A DNA stretch of 64,000 nt from JAJEEA01 sp965116765 (GCA_965116765.1 OZ220718.1:5394001-5458000), one strand, 5' to 3'; numbered from the stretch's first letter, positions 53,666 through 61,373 are shown. Notes: generated by a model not told the origin, from the sequence alone. Numbers and translations are program-made.

Positions 53666-54023
53666 GATCCGCCTCCGTCAGCGGCCGCCCCTGCATCGAG
53701 TTCGACGGTCCGGTCCTCCCGATGGTTGCTCCATTCGTGCCGTCCTCTCGGTTACCGTGTATGGTGACACCATCCCTCTCGGTAAGCAAGGGTAGGTGGC
53801 GGCGTGGGCTGACGGGGTTGCGGAGTGGGGTGCGCCCATGCGTGCGCGGTTCCGAGGGTACGCCGGAAGGGCAGGGGCGGCGTGGGCTGAGGGGGTTACG
53901 GGGGTGAGGTGCGCCGATGCGTGCGCGGTCCCGAGGGTGCGCCGGACCGGCATGGCCGGAGTCCTGCCGGACACCTACGCCGCCGTCAAGCGGGTCCGGG
54001 ACACGTGGCGCGATCCGTCGTCG
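53666..54023. other. Intergenic region between the PadR-phosphatase and ADOP genes
   Basis: 358 bp with a 78-bp tandem duplication (listed separately). An AT-richer patch, ATTCGTGCCGTCCTCTCGGT to TATGGTGACACCAT (about 53732-53773), may hold the permease promoter. No gene is supportable. Confidence 0.45.
53798..53952. repeat. 78-bp tandem duplication
   Basis: Two copies starting at 53798 and 53876 share GGCGGCGTGGGCTGA, GTGCGCC and ATGCGTGCGCGGT, then CCGAGGGT and CGCCGGA. They differ at scattered positions. Confidence 0.85.
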
Positions 54024-55088
54024 TCACGCCGCCGACGGGCGATACGCCACGATCATGGCCGTCACGTCGTCGTGCTGCGGGGCCGAGGCGGTGAACCGCT
54101 TCACGCTGGCGAAGATGTGGCGCAGGCGGGAATCGGCCTCGGCCTCCGCGACCCCGGCGAGGCAGCCGAGGAGCCGGTCGTCGCCGAACTCCTCTTCCTC
54201 GTCGTTCATCGCCTCCGAGATCCCGTCGCTGAACAGCACGAGGTAGTCGTCCGGCAGGAGCGTCACGGAGCCTTCCGCGTACGGCACGTCCTCGAAGAAG
54301 CCGAGCACCATGCCGCCGGTCTCGAGCCGGCGAACGCCGGAGCTGCCCGCGAGGATGGGAGGGTTGTGACCGGCGTTGCAGTACGCGACCCTGCCGTCGG
54401 GGAAGAGCACGCCGTAGAAGAGCGTGACGAAGCGGCCCTGTATCCCCCGGCGGACGATGGCGGCGTTGACCGCGGCCATCGTGGCCGCCGGCCCGTCGCT
54501 CGCGTGCGCGTGCGCGGCCAGCGACCCCTGCATCAGCGCCGCGAGCAGGGCGGCGGGCGGTCCCTTGCCGGCGACGTCGCCCAGCGCGAAGCCGAGCGCG
54601 CCGCCGGGCAGGTCCATGTAGTCGAAGAAGTCGCCTCCGATGGACCGGCACGGCAGCGTCGTCGCCGCGGCGTCGAAGAACGGGCCGGCCCGGTGGGTGG
54701 TCGGCAGCAGCGCCCTCTGGATCGCCGCCGCCGTCTCCATCTCGTGCTGCAGCTTCGCGATCCGGCCGACGGCGTCCGACAGCAGCTTCCAGCCCGTGTC
54801 GTCGCCGAGCCGGTTGCGGCCGGCGGCGGTCAACCGGTAGAACTTCGCGAGTCGACCGCCCGACGTCTTCCGGGCCGCCGCGAGCAGTCCCGTGCTCTCC
54901 AGCCGGTGAAGCGTCGGATAGAGGGTCGTCGGGGAAACCTGGAACACCTCGCCCGAAAGCTGGCGGAGCCGCTGCATGACGCCGAAGCCGTGCGCCGGCC
55001 CCGCGGCGACCGCGTGCAGGACCAGCATGTCGAGAGAGACCTGCGTCAGGTGGCTGTTTGCCGGGCGCATCGGATGTGGTGGCTGCAT
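54024..55088 (-). CDS. PadR-type regulator fused to a SpoIIE/PP2C-like phosphatase
   Basis: A 354-residue protein with a PadR winged-helix domain at residues about 10-110 (LVLHAVAAGPAHGFGVMQRL; SPTTLYPTLHRLESTGLLAA). A helical linker follows (KLQHEMETAAAIQRALLP), then a full SpoIIE/RsbU-type phosphatase domain. The metal-binding acidic motifs are intact: SIGGDFFDYMDL, FALGDVAGKGPPAALLAALM, VLFSDGISEAMN and APQHDDVTAMIVAY. It could couple a phosphorylation signal to promoter control of the ADOP gene. The ATG at 55088 is chosen because it begins just before the winged helix; ATG 55124, ATG 55070 and TTG 55169 are alternatives, and only weak ribosome sites are present. Confidence 0.85.
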   Translation of the reverse strand: MQPPHPMRPANSHLTQVSLDMLVLHAVAAGPAHGFGVMQRLRQLSGEVFQVSPTTLYPTLHRLESTGLLAAARKTSGGRLAKFYRLTAAGRNRLGDDTGWKLLSDAVGRIAKLQHEMETAAAIQRALLPTTHRAGPFFDAAATTLPCRSIGGDFFDYMDLPGGALGFALGDVAGKGPPAALLAALMQGSLAAHAHASDGPAATMAAVNAAIVRRGIQGRFVTLFYGVLFPDGRVAYCNAGHNPPILAGSSGVRRLETGGMVLGFFEDVPYAEGSVTLLPDDYLVLFSDGISEAMNDEEEEFGDDRLLGCLAGVAEAEADSRLRHIFASVKRFTASAPQHDDVTAMIVAYRPSAA

Positions 55089-55131
55089 TTCTTCTTTCGT
55101 CGAGCGAGCCCCGCGCGATTGCATCTCACAT

Positions 55132-55168
55132 TGTTGAATATCTGACGACGACAGTGAGATATTCAACA
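55132..55168. promoter_or_regulatory. Perfect 12-bp inverted repeat, likely PadR-type operator
   Basis: TGTTGAATATCT (55132-55143) and AGATATTCAACA (55157-55168) are exact complements around a 13-bp spacer, just upstream of the PadR-phosphatase start. PadR proteins bind AT-rich dyads of this kind and often repress their own gene. The same gap may also serve the divergent amidohydrolase gene. Confidence 0.7.
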
Positions 55169-55348
55169 AGAGAATAGCGTTGGGTCCTGATTTTCGGACG
55201 GCGGTCGAAGGACGAGGCCGGCCTCGTCGCGGTTTCGTCTCGGCTGCAGCGGGAGCGAGCCCGAATCGCCCTGTTGCCGGTCGGGAACCCCGTTGCTCCC
55301 GTTTTGCCTTCGAGGCGTACCCGCGCCCGCTGGCGGACGACGACGAAC

Positions 55349-56302
55349 ATGACCACTCCAGCCCCCACTGAAACGCTCAACGACGCCCACTGCCACTTCT
55401 TCTCGGCCGGGTTCTTCGAGACCCTGGCGAAGGACCCCGCCGCGCCTCCCGCCGCCGACCCCGCCGTCGATCTGCCGGCGCGGCTGGGCTGGGACGCCCC
55501 GGGGCGCCCCGCCGCCCTCGCGGATCGCTGGGTCGAGGAGCTCGACCGGCACGGGGTGGCGCGCGCGGCGCTGATGGCGAGCGTTCCCGGCGACGAGGCG
55601 TCGGTCGCGGCGGCGGTGGCCCGGCACCCGGCGCGGCTCGCGGGCAGCTTCATGTTCAACCCGACGGCGCCCGACGTGGCCGGCCGCCTCGGCCGGGCGT
55701 TCGGCGAGCACGGGCTCCGCTGCGCCTGCCTCTTCCCCGCCATGCACCACTTCGCCCTCGACGACGCGCGGGTGTTCGCGGTCTTCGAGTCGGCGGCCGA
55801 GCACGGCCGGGCGGTGTTCGTGCACTGCGGGGTCCTCTCGGTCGGCGTCCGCCGCAAGCTCGGCCTGCCGTGCCGGTTCGACGTGCGGCGGGGCAACCCG
55901 CTCGACCTCGTGCCGGCCGCAACCGCGTTCCCTTCCGTCCCGGTCATCATTCCGCACTTCGGCGCCGGCCTCTTCCGCGAGACGCTCATGGCCGCCGACC
56001 TCTGTGCGAACCTCCACGTCGACACGTCGAGCTCGAACGGCTGGGTGAGGTACCAGGCGCCGCCCCTCACGCTCGACGACGTGTTCCGGCAGGCCCTCGC
56101 CGTCCTCGGCCCCGAGCGCATCCTGTTCGGCTCGGACTCGTCGTTCTTCCCGCGGGGCTGGCAGCGGCCGGTCTGGGAGGCGCAACGCGAGGCGCTCGAG
56201 GCCGTCGATGCGGACGAAGCGGTCCGAACGGCGATCTTCGGCGGGAGCTTCGACCGGGTGTTCGGCGCCGCGCCGGACGCGGAGCCCGCCGACCCGTCCT
56301 GA
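55349..56302 (+). CDS. Amidohydrolase-family (TIM-barrel metal-dependent hydrolase) protein
   Basis: A 317-residue protein of the amidohydrolase-2 type starting at 55349. The first metal site is NDAHCHFFSAGFF (HxH), later VFVHCGVLSVG and VIIPHFGAGL supply histidines, and FGSDSSFFPRGWQRP supplies the final Asp. Members include decarboxylases such as ACMSD and other C-C or amide hydrolases; the reaction cannot be chosen. No Shine-Dalgarno is obvious. The 3' end is copied just downstream. Confidence 0.85.
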   Translation: MTTPAPTETLNDAHCHFFSAGFFETLAKDPAAPPAADPAVDLPARLGWDAPGRPAALADRWVEELDRHGVARAALMASVPGDEASVAAAVARHPARLAGSFMFNPTAPDVAGRLGRAFGEHGLRCACLFPAMHHFALDDARVFAVFESAAEHGRAVFVHCGVLSVGVRRKLGLPCRFDVRRGNPLDLVPAATAFPSVPVIIPHFGAGLFRETLMAADLCANLHVDTSSSNGWVRYQAPPLTLDDVFRQALAVLGPERILFGSDSSFFPRGWQRPVWEAQREALEAVDADEAVRTAIFGGSFDRVFGAAPDAEPADPS

Positions 56303-56399
56303 CCGGGTGGCCGAAGCCCCACCGGGTCAGCGGGTCGGCGGAAACTTCGACCGGGTGTTCGGCGCCGCGCCGGACGCGGAGCCCGCCGAGCACTCCTGA
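56239..56399 (+). repeat. Direct duplication of the 3' end of the amidohydrolase gene
   Basis: The last 60 bp of the gene (56239-56302, from CGGCGGGAGCTTCGACCGGG through GGAGCCCGCCGA to the stop) recur at 56336-56399 with few changes, offset by 97 bp. The second copy is outside the gene. Confidence 0.88.
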
Positions 56400-56461
56400 C
56401 CGCAGTCTTCCGCGTGCGCCGTTCGAGCGCCGCCGGTCGGCGCGGATCGACGAGGCGTACG

Positions 56462-57163
56462 TCAGCGGGGCCGCTGCAGCACGAGGTAGCAGCTCGTGGC
56501 CAGGCCCGCCGACCCGAAGATCATGCACATCACGAGCACCTGGTAGCGCACCGCGACGAGGGGGGCGACGCCCGAGAGAATCTGTCCGGTCATCATGCCG
56601 GGCAGCGACACCAGCCCGACCGCGAGCAGCGAGTTGGTCATCGGGATCAGGGCCGTGCTCATGGCCGCGTGCCGCGCCTCGGGGTAGGTGGCGCCGCGCC
56701 GGCGCTCGGCCCGGAAGCGCTCGGCCGCGAGGCTGACGGTGTTCATCGAGTTGGCGATGATCATGCCGGCGAGGGGGACGACCACGCTGGCGTCGTGCCA
56801 CGGGCTCGCGCCGAGCACGCCCTGGGTCACCAGGGCGAGCACGGTCAGGGCACCGACGCCGATGGCCGCCAGCACCGCCGGATAGCGGCCCGCCCGTTCG
56901 TCTCCCAGCGGACGCAGCGCGATCCAGCCGGCCACGGCCAGCATCACGCCGACCACCGCGAGGGTCACCAGCGCCCGCTCCGATCCGAAGATGAACGTCA
57001 GCACGTAGCCCACCAGCAGGAGCTGGGTGACCATGCGCAGCACCGCGACCACCGCGGTGCGGGTGCCCAGCGACCAGCGGTGGATGATGACGAGGACGGC
57101 GAGGACGGGCAGGAACGCGAGGGCGAGCCGGGTCAGCGGGATGAGCTGGACGGACTCGTTCAT
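56462..57163 (-). CDS. fetB: FetB-like ABC permease (UPF0014)
   Basis: A 233-residue membrane protein with about seven TM helices, starting at 57163 after GAGGTTGACG. Family signatures are VLRMVTQLLLVGYVLTFIFG, VVVPLAGMIIANSMNTVSLA and LIPMTNSLLAVGLVSLPGMM then TGQILSG. E. coli FetB works with the ATPase FetA to export iron and protect from oxidative stress. No ATPase gene is adjacent here, so it must use one encoded elsewhere or act differently. Confidence 0.88.
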   Translation of the reverse strand: MNESVQLIPLTRLALAFLPVLAVLVIIHRWSLGTRTAVVAVLRMVTQLLLVGYVLTFIFGSERALVTLAVVGVMLAVAGWIALRPLGDERAGRYPAVLAAIGVGALTVLALVTQGVLGASPWHDASVVVPLAGMIIANSMNTVSLAAERFRAERRRGATYPEARHAAMSTALIPMTNSLLAVGLVSLPGMMTGQILSGVAPLVAVRYQVLVMCMIFGSAGLATSCYLVLQRPR

Positions 57164-57203
57164 CGTCAACCTCGTGGGCCGCCGCCCGGGCGTCGCGGTC
57201 CGG

Positions 57204-57479
57204 TCAGGACCCGGCGGGCGGCTCCGCCGGCGGATCGTCGATGGCGAGCTCGCCGCGGTCGGCCCGCGCCAGGAGGTCGCGCGCCTCGTCGGCCCGGTCC
57301 GCCGGCACCAGCACCTCGGCCGCGCCGATGCCGTCGATGGAGATGGCGTGGGTCACCCGCAGGGCCTCGCCGCGAAGCTGGCAGGGAATGCCGTGGGCCT
57401 CGAGGAACGCCTTGATCTGGGCCTCGACGAACTGGCCCTGCACGATCGAGATGACGACGTAGCCGTCCTTTTCGCTCAC
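57204..57479 (-). CDS. DUF2007-family putative signal-transducing protein
   Basis: A 91-residue protein with a GTG start at 57479 after AGGAGAACGC. The DUF2007 core reads FVEAQIKAFLEAHGIPCQLR then AAEVLVPADRADEARDLLAR, an ACT-like small fold. Function is unknown. It lies 40 bp upstream of fetB on the same strand and may be in its operon. Confidence 0.8.
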   Translation of the reverse strand: MSEKDGYVVISIVQGQFVEAQIKAFLEAHGIPCQLRGEALRVTHAISIDGIGAAEVLVPADRADEARDLLARADRGELAIDDPPAEPPAGS

Positions 57480-57493
57480 GCGTTCTCCTCCCC

Positions 57494-57560
57494 GCGAGTC
57501 TGCGCCGTAGAACGGTGCAAAAGGACCCCTGGCAGGGTTGGTTGGGCGGCGAGCGGAGTC
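57494..57560 (-). repeat. Inverted copy of the dispersed hairpin repeat
   Basis: Read on the minus strand it gives GCCCAACCAACCCTGCCAGG, then GCACCGTTCTACGGCGCAGA and CTC. This is the order of the 29.3 kb units, with a small insertion in the left arm. It lies immediately upstream of the DUF2007 ribosome site. Confidence 0.75.
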
Positions 57561-57671
57561 GCCGGCGACGCTCTCCGGGTAGCCGACGTCGGCGTCTCGC
57601 CGCGTTGGTTGGGCGGCGAGCGGAGCCCGCCGGCGACGCTCTCCGGGTAGCCGACGTCAGCGTCTCGCCGC
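57538..57671. repeat. 67-bp tandem duplication
   Basis: Copies at 57538-57604 and 57605-57671 share TTGGTTGGGCGGCGAGCGGA, GCCGGCGACGCTCTCCGGGT and AGCCGACGTC. Part of the unit is the flank of the dispersed hairpin repeat. Confidence 0.88.
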
Positions 57672-57798
57672 CACGGACCGGCCGCCGCGCAGGGACGCGT
57701 CCTCGCGCGATGGGGGGCGGTCCGGCGGGGGGACGCCGGCGGTGACGAGGAGTGGCCGGGCGGTGACGGCGAGACGCCGGCCGCCCGGCCAGGCCCGC

Positions 57799-58239
57799 CT
57801 ACTTCAGGGGCGAGTAGTCGGTCGCGTCCATGAACACCGCTTCGACGCCGCTCACGATGCGGCCGTCGACCTGCGACGCTCGGGACACTTCCTGCCACTC
57901 GGGGTCGGCGCGGAAGGTGTCCCAGTTCTCGGCCGCCTGCTCGCGGCTGTCGTGCGAGATGATGTAGATGAGCGTGTTCTCCGAGTCCGGGGCGTCCTGC
58001 GGCACCCAGTAGCCCACGTTGCTCATGCCGTGCTTCTCGAAGATGCGCATGGTGTGGTCGCGGAACCGGGCCTCGAGGTTCGGCAGCTTGCCCTCGGGGG
58101 CGGTGTAGGTCCTCAGCTCGAAGACCTTCTCGCCCTGGGCGTGGACGGCGGTGTCCGCCTGCCACAGGGTTCCGGCCGCGAAGCCGGCGACGAACACCGC
58201 GGCGACGAACGCGACGAGATGGCGGGTCTTGATGGTCAT
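57799..58239 (-). CDS. NIPSNAP-family protein, exported
   Basis: A 146-residue protein starting at 58239, with the ATG overlapping the NUDIX stop as ATGA. It has a signal anchor (RHLVAFVAAVFVAGFAAGTL) followed by a NIPSNAP ferredoxin-like domain (VFELRTYTAPEGKLPNLEAR; FEKHGMSNVGYWVP; LIYIISHDSREQAAENWDTF). Function of bacterial NIPSNAP proteins is unknown. Confidence 0.88.
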   Translation of the reverse strand: MTIKTRHLVAFVAAVFVAGFAAGTLWQADTAVHAQGEKVFELRTYTAPEGKLPNLEARFRDHTMRIFEKHGMSNVGYWVPQDAPDSENTLIYIISHDSREQAAENWDTFRADPEWQEVSRASQVDGRIVSGVEAVFMDATDYSPLK

Positions 58240-58679
58240 GATGGCTCCTTGCTGATGATGTGGGTCAACGCCCGCCGGAACACGGCCTCGACGGGCCTGC
58301 CCGCGAGCAGCTTCTCCGCGCGGCGGGCCGAGGTCCAGCGCCGTTGCCGGAGGGCCTGCTCCTGCCAGGCGTCGTCCACCCGATCGACGTGCATCAGGTA
58401 GACGGCGACGCGGTAACGGCCGCCCTGCTTGGTGGTGTCATAGTAACCGACCGGGCCGCCCAGGACACGCCCGTGAATGCCCGCCTCTTCGCGAGCTTCC
58501 TTGAGGGCGGTCTCGGGCGCGGTCTCGCCGGGATCGATGAACCCCTTGGGCACGGTCCAGCGGCTGGCCTTGACGGTCGTGACGAGGCAGATCTCGAGGG
58601 CGTCTTCGCGGTATCTGAAAGGGATGGCCGCCGCCTGCTGCGGTGCTCGGTCGCCGGACGGATACGCTTGCCGAGCCAT
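58236..58679 (-). CDS. NUDIX hydrolase
   Basis: A 147-residue NUDIX hydrolase starting at 58679. The Nudix box is GFIDPGETAPETALKEAREE followed by AGI, with Lys in place of the usual Arg of the REUXEE core. The order of strands (IPFRYREDALEICLVTTVKA; RWTVPKG) resembles DIPP/Ap4A-type hydrolases that act on inositol polyphosphates or dinucleotides. It is translationally coupled to the NIPSNAP gene. Confidence 0.88.
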   Translation of the reverse strand: MARQAYPSGDRAPQQAAAIPFRYREDALEICLVTTVKASRWTVPKGFIDPGETAPETALKEAREEAGIHGRVLGGPVGYYDTTKQGGRYRVAVYLMHVDRVDDAWQEQALRQRRWTSARRAEKLLAGRPVEAVFRRALTHIISKEPS

Positions 58680-58879
58680 CCCGCCCTCGTCAGGAGTCGG
58701 CGGCCGGCAACGGGGACGAGGCGGTGGGGCGAGGGCGCAGGCGGCCGGGACGGAAACGGCGCGCGCCGACGGCGGCCGGCACACTCGCGCGTCGGATGCG
58801 TACAAAGAGGCGCGCCCTCGAGGAACGGTGCTTCACCATGGCTTCCCCGGGGGCGCGCTGCTCCGGTCCGCGGCCGCCG

Positions 58880-59335
58880 CTATTGCGGCATGTGGGTGTT
58901 GTAGAGCGCCAGCTCGCCGTCGTCGGTGAACGAGATCACCGGGTATTCCCGGTAGAGGGACTTCGGCCCTTCCATGCCCGGCGAGCCGACGGGCATGCCC
59001 GGCACCGAGATGCCCGCGACGTCGGGGCGCTCGTCGAGCAGCCGGCGGATGTCCTCGGCCGGCACGTGACCCTCGATGACGTAGCCGTCCACGAGGCCCG
59101 TGTGGCACGAGAACAGGCGCTGCGGAATCCCCTTCTCCTGCTTGAGCGGCGTCACGTCAGGCACGTCGGTGGTCTTTACGTTGAAACCCGCTTCCTTGAG
59201 ATGCAAGACCCATCCCACGCAGCACCCTCAGGTGGGTGACTTGTAGACCTCGATGACCGGCTCCTGGGTCTGCACCGCGGTGTGGACCCCGAAACCGACC
59301 ACCAGCAACGAGAGAACGGCGAGCAGCGTGCGCAT
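58880..59335 (-). CDS. DUF411 (CopG-type copper) protein, probable selenoprotein with in-frame TGA
   Basis: A 151-residue exported protein starting at ATG 59335 behind AAGGAG. It has a signal peptide (MRTLLAVLSLLVVGFGVHTA). The DUF411 signature normally reads YKSPTCGCC; here it is YKSPT, TGA (59228-59230, codon 36), then GCCVGWVLHLKEAGFNV in the same frame. The rest of the domain is intact (RLFSCHTGLVDGYVIEGHVP; ISVPGMPVGSPGMEGPKSLY) and ends normally. The TGA stands exactly where a Cys is invariant, and a SECIS-like hairpin follows, so selenocysteine is the best reading. DUF411 members include copper-resistance CopG proteins with redox/copper-binding Cys. Alternatives are a nonsense mutation, or a downstream start at GTG 59218 that would drop the motif. 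Confidence 0.85.
59197..59230 (-). promoter_or_regulatory. Bacterial SECIS-like element downstream of the in-frame TGA
   Basis: On the minus strand TGA (59230-59228) is followed after 10 bases by TGGGATG-GGTCTTG-CATCTCA. This gives a 7-bp stem with one G-U pair and a 7-base apical loop that begins with GG. The loop starts 17 bases after the TGA. Published bacterial SECIS criteria ask for a loop 16-37 bases after the UGA with G among its first two bases. The loop contains GGTCT, as I recall for E. coli fdhF. Confidence 0.75.
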
Positions 59336-59364
59336 GAAGGCTCCTTCGTGATTGTCGCCGTATC

Positions 59365-59393
59365 AGGCTACCCGTTGTCCGGGGGATTGGCAA
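59365..59393 (-). promoter_or_regulatory. Candidate promoter of the DUF411 gene
   Basis: TTGCCA (59393-59388 on the minus strand) and TAGCCT (59370-59365) are separated by 17 bp, giving a start of transcription about 20-25 bases before the ATG. The -35 is identical to that of the gene at 42438; the -10 matches the consensus at only three positions. Confidence 0.4.
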
Positions 59394-59526
59394 GCCCGGC
59401 CGCTCCGATCCCGGCGCGTCGCGACGTTCCGACACTCGGGGGCCGCCGCAGTGACCCTCCCGAAGCGGCGGCCGCCGGCTGCGCCTCGCCGCGGGCCCCG
59501 CCGCGCGAATAACGACCGCCGCCGTC

Positions 59527-59699
59527 GTTCGCGGCGCCCGCGCCCGTCATCGACCTGCGGGGACGCGGTGACGGCCGCGCGGGCGGGTCCAGGCGTCGGC
59601 GTTCGCGGCGCCCGCGCCCGTCGTCGGCTTGCAGGGACGCGGTGGCGGCCGGCCGGGCGGGTCCAGGCGCCGTCGTTCGCGGCGCCCGCGTCCGTCATC
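59527..59699. repeat. 74-bp tandem repeat, about 2.3 copies
   Basis: Units begin at 59527, 59601 and 59675 with GTTCGCGGCGCCCGCG and continue through CCGTCATCG, GGGACGCGGTG and GGGCGGGTCCAGGC. It lies directly downstream of plsC. Confidence 0.85.
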
Positions 59700-59706
59700 G
59701 GCGCCT

Positions 59707-60558
59707 TCACCCGCGCCGGCCGGGCGGACCGGCTTCGAGCGTCTGCTGAATCACCGCCCGGGTGCGGTCGATCAGCCGGTCGACCCCCCGCTCGCCGTAG
59801 TCGGCGGTGGCGATCGGCTCTCCGACGATCACGTCGACCGGGCCGGGCCGCGGGGCCAGGGTGGTCCGGGGCAGGAGGGCGAACGTGCCCAGGATGGTGA
59901 CGGGGACGACGGGCACGCCGGCCTTGAGGGCGATGCGGAACAGGCCCGGCTGGAACGTCTGGAGACGGCCGTCGCGGGTCCGGGTGCCCTCGGGGAACCC
60001 GGCCAGCGACCGGCCGTTCCGAACCCCGTCGATGACCCGCCGCAGGCTGCGCGCGGTCTTGCGCGCATCGCCGCGGTCGATCGGGAAGTGGCCGGCCGTC
60101 CAGAGATGCCAGCCCATGAACGGGACGTGGAAGAGGCTGCGCTTGGCCACGATGCGGAACGGGTGCGGCAGGTACGCGAACAGGGCCGGGGTGTCGATGA
60201 GGCTCGCGTGGTTGGCCACGTACACGTAGCTCCGGTCCCGCCGCACCCGCTCGGCGCCGTGCACGCGGATGCGGGCGAAGATGGACCACGCCACGAGCCG
60301 GCACCACCACCGCGCGCACCAGAACTGCCGGTCGCCGGTGCGGTCGAAGGGCCAGATGAGGAACGACAGGCTGGCCATGACCACCGTGTGGGCGTACCAG
60401 AGCAGGTTTGCGAACGGCGCCCACAGGTAGACGAACAGTCTCACGGACGGTCGCCGGTGCGGTCGCGCGACGCGGGCGCCGCCGTCCGGACGTACCGGGG
60501 CAGGCTCGCCAACGACGCGCGACCGTGGACGAGCGGCCTCACGGTCGTCGGCGTTCAC
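59707..60558 (-). CDS. plsC: 1-acyl-sn-glycerol-3-phosphate acyltransferase
   Basis: Transfers an acyl chain to lysophosphatidic acid in phospholipid synthesis at the inner membrane. A 283-residue chain with a GTG at 60558 that overlaps the stop of the LON-domain gene (GTGA), which favours this start over a GTG at 60444. The catalytic NHASLID (HX4D) and the substrate-binding FPEGTRTRDGRL motifs are both present, together with hydrophobic N-terminal segments (WYAHTVVMASLSFLIWPF). Confidence 0.93.
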   Translation of the reverse strand: MNADDREAARPRSRVVGEPAPVRPDGGARVARPHRRPSVRLFVYLWAPFANLLWYAHTVVMASLSFLIWPFDRTGDRQFWCARWWCRLVAWSIFARIRVHGAERVRRDRSYVYVANHASLIDTPALFAYLPHPFRIVAKRSLFHVPFMGWHLWTAGHFPIDRGDARKTARSLRRVIDGVRNGRSLAGFPEGTRTRDGRLQTFQPGLFRIALKAGVPVVPVTILGTFALLPRTTLAPRPGPVDVIVGEPIATADYGERGVDRLIDRTRAVIQQTLEAGPPGRRG

Positions 60559-61273
60559 TGCCGGAGGGCGGAGCGGATGTAGATGAGGTCGATGAGCGCT
60601 TCCGCCCGCGCCAGCGGCCCCGGCTGCTCGAGCAGCCCCAGCCGGTCGGCGGGGCGATGTCGATGAGCTGCGAGATGCCGTTGACGAGATCCTCGTCGTC
60701 GAGGCCGTCGGGCACCTGCAGCCCGGGGATGCCGAGGGGAATCAGGGCCGCGAGGTCCTCGCGCACGTCGCGCAGCCGGTTGCGGTCGGCGGTGCTGATG
60801 GCGTCGCTGATCGGCTCGATGTCGGCGAGCCGATAGGCGCGGCTGTCGTCCTCGCGGAGGATGCGGAACTTGGTCAGGCCGCCGAGCAGGATGTTGTAGC
60901 GGCCGTCGGGGAGCTCGGTGGCCTCGGCGATGACCCCGACGCAGCCGACGGGATGGACGGGCGGGCGCCCTTCGTAGTCGGCCTCGTAGCCGGGCTGCAG
61001 CATCACCATCCCGATCAGGCGGTCGCCCTCCAGGGCGTCCGCGATCATCTCCCGGTAGCGCGCCTCGAAGATGTGCAGGGGGCGGGTCGCGCCCGGGAAG
61101 AGCATGACGTCGGGCAGCGGGAAGATCGGGATCGTGCTCGGGAGCGTCGCGGGGGCGTAGCCCCGGGTCGTCTCCTGTCCCCCGGCGCCCCGGGTGGTCT
61201 CCTGCGCCCCGGCGGAAAGCGGCAGGCACAGGACGCCCGCGAGTCCGACGACGCCCAGCAGTCTGGCGGTCAT
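60555..61273 (-). CDS. LON substrate-binding-domain protein, exported, frameshifted near the 3' end
   Basis: Starts at 61273 behind AAGGAG with a signal peptide (LLGVVGLAGVLCLPLSAGA) and a LON N-terminal-type domain (IPIFPLPDVMLFPGATRPLH; FEARYREMIADALEGDRLIG). It has no protease domain. Near 60651 one G is missing. The apparent frame then reads APPTGWGCSS, while the expected ending DRLGLLEQPGPLARAEALID to SALRQ lies one base away and stops at 60555, overlapping plsC. An export signal on this domain is unusual; a role in a periplasmic process is inferred only. Confidence 0.78.
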
Positions 61274-61373
61274 GCCACGCTCCTTGTCTGGTTCCGCCGC
61301 GAACGCCAGCCTATCACGGGACGGCCGCGGATCCGCCCGAGTAGAGGCCCAACGGGATCGCGTATCATGGTCC

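Larger units (their letters stand above)
57480..57798. other. Repeat-filled intergenic region upstream of the DUF2007 gene
   Basis: 319 bp without a gene. It contains an inverted copy of the dispersed hairpin repeat next to the DUF2007 start and a 67-bp tandem duplication. Confidence 0.6.
59336..59706. other. Intergenic region between plsC and the DUF411 gene
   Basis: 371 bp without a gene. The right half is a 74-bp tandem repeat and the left end holds the DUF411 promoter candidate. Confidence 0.5.

Noticed and set aside
58880..59218. A shorter DUF411 gene starting at GTG 59218, after the TGA
   Set aside because: It would lose the signal peptide and the metal-binding GCC motif and has no ribosome site, whereas ATG 59335 has both a ribosome site and an export signal in the same frame.
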